From assembly GCA_937879875.1 (NCBI GenBank), contig CALFMN010000258.1:1-11254 (forward strand): DNA of 11,254 bases. Direction: 5' to 3'. Source of the stretch: an uncultured Chloroflexota bacterium. GTDB taxonomy: Bacteria; Chloroflexota; Dehalococcoidia; CAUJGQ01. This document shows positions 6,458-11,254 of this stretch, one piece after another. The position numbers and the translations under genes were made by a program. The notes beneath the pieces were generated by a model. That model was not told the origin of the DNA. It saw only the letters and a list, made by a program, of their open reading frames with translations, and did not search any database. Numbering within the stretch: the first letter of the stretch is position 1; each line of letters opens with the position of its first letter.

Positions 6458-7365
6458 TGGCGAAGAACACGCGCTCCCAGACCGAGCGGTTCGCCGCGGC
6501 GAGCGATGCGCTGCTGGCCGGCAACCCCGGTGCAATAACGTTCCACGCGGATCTGGAACCGGAGCTGGCGCTGGCCGTACGCCTGCGTGATGAGGCGCGG
6601 CCGGGCGTGCCCGACCCCGCATTTTTGGCGGGGCTGCGCCGCGAGACGCTGGCGCGGGCGGCGGCCGCCGCGAGCCGCACGACGACGACGGTGCGCTGGG
6701 CCACGATCGAGACGGCGATCGGCACGCTGGCGCTGGCCTACCGCAACGGCCGCGTGGTCTACTGCAACCGCTTCGACTCCGCCCCGGCGTTCGAGCGCGA
6801 CGTGGCGCGGGTCTTCGGCGAGCGCCCCGAGCGCGACACGGAAGCACCGGCCAAGATCGCCCGCGGCGTGCGGGAGCATCTGGCGGGCCGGCGGCGTTTC
6901 GCGGCGATCGATCTGAGTTGGCTGCCGCTGTTCCAGCAGCGGGTGCTGGAGAAGACGGCCGAGATTCCGCGCGGCGAAGTGCGGCCCTACGCCTGGGTGG
7001 CGCGCGAGATCGGGGCGCCGGGCGCGACGCGAGCCGTGGGCACGGCCCTGGGCCACAACCCGATTCCGTTCATCGTGCCCTGCCACCGCGTGGTGCGCTC
7101 GGACGGCACGCTGGGCGAGTATTCAGGCGGCGGGCCGGCAAACAAAGAGCGGGTGCTGACGTTTGAAGGTGCGCCGGTGACGGAGCTGCTCGCCGGCGCC
7201 CGGCGCGGCGAGCGGCTGCGCGGCAGCCGCACGACACACATCGTCTGCTACCCCTCCTGCCACGCCGCGCGGCGCATCCGCCCGGAAAACGCCGCGCCCT
7301 TCGGCTCGCTGACGCAGGCGCAGGCCGCCGGCTACCGCCCCTGCGCCCTCTGCCGGCCGGCGTAG
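6457..7365 (+). CDS. fusion of an N-terminal ECF-partner-like module, O6-alkylguanine-DNA methyltransferase and C-terminal Ada metal-binding domain
   Basis: A 302-aa cytosolic protein in three parts. Residues about 10-72 form a charged helical module (DALLAG, DLEPELALAVRLRD, PDPAFLAGLRRETL). It resembles, from memory, short N-terminal modules of proteins encoded beside ECF sigma factors in Chloroflexota. Residues about 78-240 are an MGMT/Ogt-type methyltransferase: helix-turn-helix YAWVAREIGAPGATRAVGTAL with likely Arg finger R192, N201, and active site IVPCHRVVRSDGTLGEYSGG with nucleophile C209. Residues about 255-302 match the Ada metal-binding domain: TTHIVCYPSCHAARRIRPEN and AAGYRPCALCRPA, with four zinc ligands C264, C268, C296 and C299. 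C264 aligns with the Ada Cys that accepts methyl groups from phosphotriesters. In E. coli Ada the metal domain comes first; here it is last and short. GGAGG (6445-6449) precedes the ATG, which overlaps the sigma stop by one base. It should repair alkylated guanine and may sense damage for the sigma factor; the sensing role is inference. Confidence 0.9.
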   Translation: MAKNTRSQTERFAAASDALLAGNPGAITFHADLEPELALAVRLRDEARPGVPDPAFLAGLRRETLARAAAAASRTTTTVRWATIETAIGTLALAYRNGRVVYCNRFDSAPAFERDVARVFGERPERDTEAPAKIARGVREHLAGRRRFAAIDLSWLPLFQQRVLEKTAEIPRGEVRPYAWVAREIGAPGATRAVGTALGHNPIPFIVPCHRVVRSDGTLGEYSGGGPANKERVLTFEGAPVTELLAGARRGERLRGSRTTHIVCYPSCHAARRIRPENAAPFGSLTQAQAAGYRPCALCRPA

Positions 7366-7514
7366 CCAGCGCCGGCTCGAGCTGAAGCGCTGGTGGCCGG
7401 CGCCGCAGGGCAGCACAGCGCGTGTCTGCCGGATGCAGGCGGCGCCGGCTGCGGATCACCGACCGCGCGCTTCGCGCCCTGCCTGGACCCCGGCGAATCG
7501 CTCGACGCCGGATC

Positions 7515-7585
7515 GCCCCTTCTCGCGCATACGCTCGCGGAACGCGGCAGATCTCCCAAACATCGGTGTGCGGGCGAGAAGGGGC
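7515..7585 (+). repeat. long stem-loop (18-bp stem with 2-nt bulge)
   Basis: GCCCCTTCTCGC (7515-7526) pairs perfectly with GCGAGAAGGGGC (7574-7585). After a GG bulge (7572-7573) the stem continues with GCATAC (7527-7532) against GTGTGC (7566-7571), including one G-T wobble, leaving a 33-nt loop. This could be a structured leader for flhA, a terminator without a T-run, or a copy of a dispersed repeat. Confidence 0.6.
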
Positions 7586-7638
7586 AGAGGCTTCTGAGGG
7601 CCGCCCGCCCCAGCCCCGCCCAACTCCGCGATCCCTTA

Positions 7639-7656
7639 ATCGGGGCCAACCCCGAT
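7639..7656 (+). repeat. short hairpin upstream of flhA
   Basis: ATCGGGG (7639-7645) and CCCCGAT (7650-7656) form a perfect 7-bp stem with a CCAA loop, 73 nt before the flhA start. It could be an operator or a structural element. No T-run follows. Confidence 0.5.
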
Positions 7657-7728
7657 ATTCCGCCGCTCCTCGCTCCCGCATGGTGAATGCGTGCCGGGCG
7701 CGATCGTGCCCGGATCGGGGAGCGCCGC

Positions 7729-9834
7729 ATGATTCAGCAGGCCGCCGCGCCGCGCAGGGCCGGGCTGCTCACGCTCTTGCAGCAGACCGACATCGCGCTT
7801 GCGCTGGTGGTGATGCTGATCATCGTGATGATGGTGGTGCCGCTGCCGCCGGCGCTGCTCGACATGCTGATCGCGCTCAACATCTCGATCGGCGTCACGA
7901 TCCTGCTCGTTTCGATCTACGCCAGCGAGCCGCTCGACTTCTCCGTCTTCTCCACGCTGTTGCTGGTCTGCACGCTCTTCCGCCTGGCGCTCAACGTCTC
8001 CAGCACGCGGCTGATCCTGCTGCACGCCCACGCCGGCAACATTATCCAGTCGTTCGGTCAGTTCGTGATCGGCGGCTCGCTGATCGTCGGCGTCGTCATC
8101 TTCCTGATCCTGATGGTGATCCAGTTCGTGGTGATCACCAACGGCTCCGGCCGCGTGGCCGAGGTCGCCGCCCGCTTCACGCTGGACGCGATGCCCGGCA
8201 AGCAGATGGCGATCGACGCCGACCTCAACGCCGGCCTGATCGACGAAAGTGAGGCGCGGCGGCGGCGGCGGCACATCGCCAACGAGGCCGACTTCTACGG
8301 CGCGATGGACGGCGCCAGCAAGTTCGTCAAGGGCGACGCCGTCGCGGCGCTCTTGATCGTCTGCGTCAATATCTTCGGCGGCGTGGCCACGGGCGTGATC
8401 CAGAAGGGCATGGGCATCACCGATGCGCTCTCGACCTACGCGCTGCTGACGATCGGCGAGGGGCTCGTCTCACAGATCCCGGCGCTGCTGATCTCCACGG
8501 CCACGGGCATCATCGTCACCCGCGCCACGTCGGACGGCAGCCTGGGCGAGGACGTGGCGAAGCAGCTCTTCTCCAATCCGCGCACGCTGTTTGTGGCCTC
8601 CGGACTGATGGGCGCGCTGGGCGCGATGCCCGGTCTGCCCAGGCTGCCGTTCTTCGCGCTCTGCGCGCTGCTCTGCGGCGTCGGCCTGCTCGTGCGCAAG
8701 CACAAGCGCGAAACGGCCGTCGCCGTGCTCGCTGCCACACAGCAACGCGAGAAGCAGGAAGCCGTGGCAGTGGACAACACCGTCAGTCTGCTGCCGCTCG
8801 ACCCGCTGGAGATCGAGCTGGGCTTCGCGCTGCTCTCGATGGTCGAAGGACCGCAGGGCAAGCTGCTGGACCGCATCACCAACATCCGCCGCCAGCTCGC
8901 CGTCGAGCTGGGCATCATCATCCCCACCGTACGCGTGCGCGACAACGTGGAGCTGGCGCCCAACGTCTACCTGGTCAAGCTGCGCGGCGTCGAGGTCGGC
9001 CGTGGCGAGCTGTTCGTCGGGCGCTACCTGGCAATGGCCGCCGGCACGCCCGCGGCGCAGATCGACGGCATCACCGCGATTGAGCCAGCCTTCGGCCTGC
9101 CCGCCGTCTGGGTGGAACAGTCGCAGCGCGACCGCGCCGAGATGCTGGGCGCCACGGTGGTCGAGGCGCCGGCGGTGCTGGTCACGCACCTGGTCGAAGT
9201 CTTCCGCCGCCACGCCGCCGACCTGCTGGGCCGGCAGGACGTGCAGCACTTGATGAACAACCTCAAGCAGCAGTATCCCGCCGTGGTCGAAGATTTGACC
9301 GGCGGCCTGATGACGCTGGGCGAGATCCAGCGCGTGCTGCAAAGCCTGCTCAGCGAGCGCATCTCCATCCGCGACCTGCTGACGATCTGCGAGACGCTAT
9401 CCACGCACGCCCGCGCCACCAAAGACCCGGAGCAGCTTACCGAGCAGGTGCGGCTGGCGCTGGGCCGCGCGATCTGCACGCAGTACGCCGACGAGCAGCA
9501 CCTGCTGCACGTAATCACGCTCAGCCCGCGTCTCGAACAGGCGCTCGTCGCCAGTCTGCAGCCGACGGACCAGGGGCTGGCGATCCTGATCGATCCCGGC
9601 CTCGCCAACCGCATGCTCACCGAGCTGTCGGTGCAGATGGAGGCCGTGGCGGCGACCGGACGCACGCCGGTGCTGCTCTGCTCCGGCCGGCTGCGGCGGC
9701 CGTTCAAGCGGCTGGCGGAGCGCGTGCTGCCGGCGCTCGTCGTGCTCGCCTTCGGCGAAGTCACGCCGGAAGTCGACGCCCAATCCGTCGGCGTGGTCGA
9801 GGTGAGCGATGTCTGGGGCGTGGCCTATCCCTGA
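7729..9834 (+). CDS. flhA: flagellar biosynthesis protein FlhA
   Basis: FlhA is an inner-membrane ring component of the flagellar type III export apparatus. Its N-terminal membrane domain helps convert proton-motive force into export, and its cytosolic C-terminal domain docks chaperone-substrate complexes. The 701-aa length is typical. The N-terminal half has about eight hydrophobic helices (for example 22-40, 45-64, 112-135, 203-225 and 240-262). The FHIPEP-family signature FTLDAMPGKQMAID is at 150-163, followed by the conserved MDGASKFVKGDAVA (193-206). The cytosolic domain begins after about 350 (LLPLDPLEIELG). I chose the ATG at 7729 because GGGGAG lies 6 nt upstream; an in-frame ATG 42 bases earlier has no such site. 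A non-flagellar type III secretion homologue is unlikely because flhF follows directly. No sign of damage. Confidence 0.97.
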   Translation: MIQQAAAPRRAGLLTLLQQTDIALALVVMLIIVMMVVPLPPALLDMLIALNISIGVTILLVSIYASEPLDFSVFSTLLLVCTLFRLALNVSSTRLILLHAHAGNIIQSFGQFVIGGSLIVGVVIFLILMVIQFVVITNGSGRVAEVAARFTLDAMPGKQMAIDADLNAGLIDESEARRRRRHIANEADFYGAMDGASKFVKGDAVAALLIVCVNIFGGVATGVIQKGMGITDALSTYALLTIGEGLVSQIPALLISTATGIIVTRATSDGSLGEDVAKQLFSNPRTLFVASGLMGALGAMPGLPRLPFFALCALLCGVGLLVRKHKRETAVAVLAATQQREKQEAVAVDNTVSLLPLDPLEIELGFALLSMVEGPQGKLLDRITNIRRQLAVELGIIIPTVRVRDNVELAPNVYLVKLRGVEVGRGELFVGRYLAMAAGTPAAQIDGITAIEPAFGLPAVWVEQSQRDRAEMLGATVVEAPAVLVTHLVEVFRRHAADLLGRQDVQHLMNNLKQQYPAVVEDLTGGLMTLGEIQRVLQSLLSERISIRDLLTICETLSTHARATKDPEQLTEQVRLALGRAICTQYADEQHLLHVITLSPRLEQALVASLQPTDQGLAILIDPGLANRMLTELSVQMEAVAATGRTPVLLCSGRLRRPFKRLAERVLPALVVLAFGEVTPEVDAQSVGVVEVSDVWGVAYP

Positions 9835-9874
9835 CTTCGCAGGCGAAGTCTGTCCCTTCCCCACAGGGGAAGGG
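9829..9874 (-). repeat. composite double-hairpin repeat, copy 2 (reverse orientation)
   Basis: Read on the plus strand, GACTTCGC/GCGAAGTC (9833-9840, 9843-9850) is followed by TGT and a 9-bp hairpin CCCTTCCCC, ACA, GGGGAAGGG (9854-9874). The reverse complement reads as C-rich hairpin, ACAGAC-type junction, second hairpin, GTCAGGG, the same order as copy 3. The flhA stop codon (9832-9834) lies inside it. Confidence 0.75.
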
Positions 9875-9907
9875 TCTATCTGAGGACAATCGGTAACTCT
9901 CGAAGTA

Positions 9908-9957
9908 CCTCTCCCCCGTGGGGAGGGGACAGACGCCGAAGGCGTCAGGGGTAGGTG
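9908..9957 (+). repeat. composite double-hairpin repeat, copy 3
   Basis: CCTCTCCCC, CGT, GGGGAGGGG (9908-9928; 9 bp with one G-T wobble) is followed by ACA, then GACGCC, GAA, GGCGTC (9932-9946), then AGGGGTAGGTG. It is inverted relative to the copy at 9829-9874, with 33 nt between them. The AGGTGA that serves as flhF ribosome-binding site (9953-9958) lies at its distal end. Confidence 0.75.
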
Positions 9958-9966
9958 ACGATGGCG

Positions 9967-11207
9967 ATGAAAATCAAGCGCATCCAGGCGATCGATATGC
10001 CCACCGCGCTGGAGAAGGTCCGCGCCCGCCACGGCACCGATGCGGTGATCATCTCCACGCGCGACCTGGGCGCCGAAGACCCGACCGGCTTTCAGCGCGG
10101 CATCGAGCTGATGGTCGGCATCGAGGAGCGCGCGGCGAGCATGACCGGCCGCGTCAAGGCCGCCGCCCGCGCCGCCGCCTCGGCCAGCGCCCGCAGTGCT
10201 TACGCCGGCTCGCGAGAGCTGATGGATGCGGATGAAGCGTCGCCGGCGCGGCCGCTGACGCCCGCCCTCGCGCGCCTGCCGCGCATCGAGCGCGACGACG
10301 ACAACGCCGCGCTGGTGCGGCCGGGCGTCGAGCCGTTCGCCGCGCTGCTCAACCGCGCCACCGGCCTGGTCAGCACGCCCGAGCCGGCGCCGCTGCGCCT
10401 TTCGGGCAGCGCCGGCGCAAGCAGAGCGCCCGCACGGCCGCTGCCGGCGGAGAAGCAGGCGCCGACGCCGCTGGCGCGCACCGCGCCGCAGCAGGCCGCA
10501 CAGCAAGCCTACGATCTGCTGTGCAGCGTCGGTCTTGCGGATAGCCTTGTCGAAGAGGCCCTGGAAGAGACGATCCGGCTGATGCCGCAGCGGGCGCTGG
10601 GCGACTGCGCCCGCCTGCTCGAAGTCGCGCTCTCGCGCGTGGTCGCGGCGCTGCCGGAGGGGCCGGCGCTCGCCGCGGCCGAGCTTGCAGGCAAAGCGCT
10701 GGTCTTCGTGGGACAGGCGGGCGTAGGCAAGACCACGGCGCTGCTCAAGGCAGCGGTGCATCTGCGCCAGGCCGGCGCCGATATCGGCATCGTCGGCGCG
10801 GACGTATCGCACATCGGCGCCCTGGACCAGCTCGTACGCTACGGCCAGCTCCTGCAACTGCCCGTCGAGGTCGCCTACACGCCGGATGAGCTGCGCGACA
10901 TCCTCGAAGCCGCGCCGGCAGGCCGCATCACACTCGTCGATACGCCTGCCTGCCGGCCCGGCGCTCGCGTCACGGCGCGGCCGCAGGCAGCGGGCGCGGT
11001 CGGCCGGGCGCCGGCGATCCGCAGAGGGCAAGCCGGCAGCAGCGACACCGGCGACGAGGTGATCGAACTGCTGGCTGCCGCACCGAAGCGTGTGGTGGTG
11101 CTCACGATTTCAGCCTCGGCCGGTCCGAGCGATCTGCGCCGCCTCGCCGCCACCGCGCGCACGCTCGGCGCCGATTCGATCGCCGTCACCAAGCTGGATG
11201 ACACGGC
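9967..11207 (+). CDS. flhF: flagellar GTPase FlhF (3' end missing, divergent GTPase motifs)
   Basis: FlhF is a signal-recognition-particle-type GTPase that helps set the position and number of flagella. Numbering is from the ATG at 9967, chosen because it gives the canonical MKIKRIQAIDM start and sits 8 nt after AGGTGA (9953-9958); an ATG two codons earlier is possible. The N-terminal basic domain has MPTALEKVRARHGTDAVIIS. A variable Ala/Pro-rich linker (about 60-170) leads to the N domain (about 180-235). The Walker A motif GQAGVGKTT (249-257) and the G4-like TKLDDT (408-413) are intact. The switch regions diverge: DVSHIGALDQL (279-289) stands where DTYRIGAVEQL is usual, and DTPACR (325-330) where DTAGR is usual, followed by an insertion of roughly 28 residues. 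The frame is still open where the genomic sequence ends and reads on through adapter sequence to 11254, so those last codons are not real. Confidence 0.9.
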
Positions 11208-11254
11208 CTGTCTCTTATACACATCTGACGCTGCCGACGATCTTACGCGTGTAG
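11208..11254. other. Illumina Nextera adapter contamination at contig end
   Basis: CTGTCTCTTATACACATCT (11208-11226) is the Tn5 mosaic-end transposase sequence used in Nextera libraries. GACGCTGCCGACGA (11227-11240) is the Read 1 adapter remainder. TCTTACGC (11241-11248) is the reverse complement of an i5 index (GCGTAAGA, which I recall as S517), and GTGTAG (11249-11254) begins the P5 primer region. The order and spacing match read-through into the adapter exactly. These bases are not genomic. Confidence 0.97.

Larger units (their letters stand above)
7366..7728. other. non-coding leader region upstream of flhA
   Basis: This 363-nt stretch has open frames on both strands, but none has a recognisable domain or a credible ribosome-binding site. 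It holds a 7-bp hairpin just after the upstream stop (CCAGCGC 7366-7372, GCGCTGG 7387-7393, no T-run), a long stem-loop at 7515-7585, and a hairpin at 7639-7656. CCCGATAT at 7651-7658 resembles a sigma-28 -10 element, but no matching -35 is correctly spaced. The flhA Shine-Dalgarno sequence is GGGGAG at 7717-7722. Confidence 0.55.

Noticed and set aside
7393..7686. 97-aa plus-strand frame and overlapping frames in the flhA leader
   Set aside because: No domain or ribosome-binding site, and the stretch is occupied by strong hairpins, so it is better seen as non-coding.
9397..11031. 544-aa minus-strand frame across flhA and flhF
   Set aside because: It runs antisense through two recognised genes and their hairpin-rich gap, and has no domain signature.
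10875..11222. 115-aa minus-strand frame starting MYKRQ
   Set aside because: Its start codon lies in the Nextera mosaic end; the MYKRQ beginning is a known adapter artefact.
1..11254. CRISPR array, tRNA or rRNA genes
   Set aside because: I found no regularly spaced direct repeats of suitable length, no cloverleaf with a T-arm, and no conserved rRNA stretches.

Overview
The window looks like a contig end from a high-GC bacterium, most likely a member of the Chloroflexota (Thermomicrobia-like). This placement is inference. It rests on the strong G/C bias at third codon positions, the long Thr/Pro/Ala/Ser linker in a membrane LysM protein, the ECF sigma factor coupled to an unusual partner, and the dispersed GC-rich palindromes between genes. 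I cannot run a taxonomic search. The last 47 bases (11208-11254) are not genomic: they match the Illumina Nextera transposase adapter followed by an i5 index, so the final gene is cut by a library artefact.

Layout. 1-321 is non-coding and rich in inverted repeats. 322-1521 (+) encodes an M20D amidohydrolase. 1608-3164 (+) encodes a one-pass membrane protein with a degenerate PP2C-like domain inside and a LysM domain outside. 3252-3959 (-) encodes an ArsR-type winged-helix regulator with its own promoter and a candidate operator (4002-4045). 4126-5517 (-) encodes a PhoR-like sensor histidine kinase with no response regulator in view. 5518-5872 is a divergent intergenic region bounded by G-rich and C-rich heptamer repeats in inverted orientation, with a perfect 16-bp palindrome inside. 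5873-6457 (+) encodes an ECF sigma factor. It overlaps by one base with 6457-7365 (+), a three-part fusion of a short N-terminal module, an O6-alkylguanine-DNA methyltransferase and a C-terminal Ada-type four-cysteine metal-binding domain. 7366-7728 is a structured non-coding stretch. 7729-9834 (+) is flhA, and 9967 onward (+) is flhF, truncated by the adapter. Between them lie two inverted copies of a composite double-hairpin repeat; a third copy is at 227-277.

How the genes work together. flhA and flhF form the start of a flagellar export and placement cluster. The most intriguing unit is the ECF sigma factor coupled to the methyltransferase/Ada fusion. Its architecture suggests a cytosolic DNA-alkylation sensor that could control its own sigma factor, but this is a hypothesis. 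The pseudo-PP2C/LysM protein looks like a cell-wall sensor or scaffold rather than an active phosphatase.
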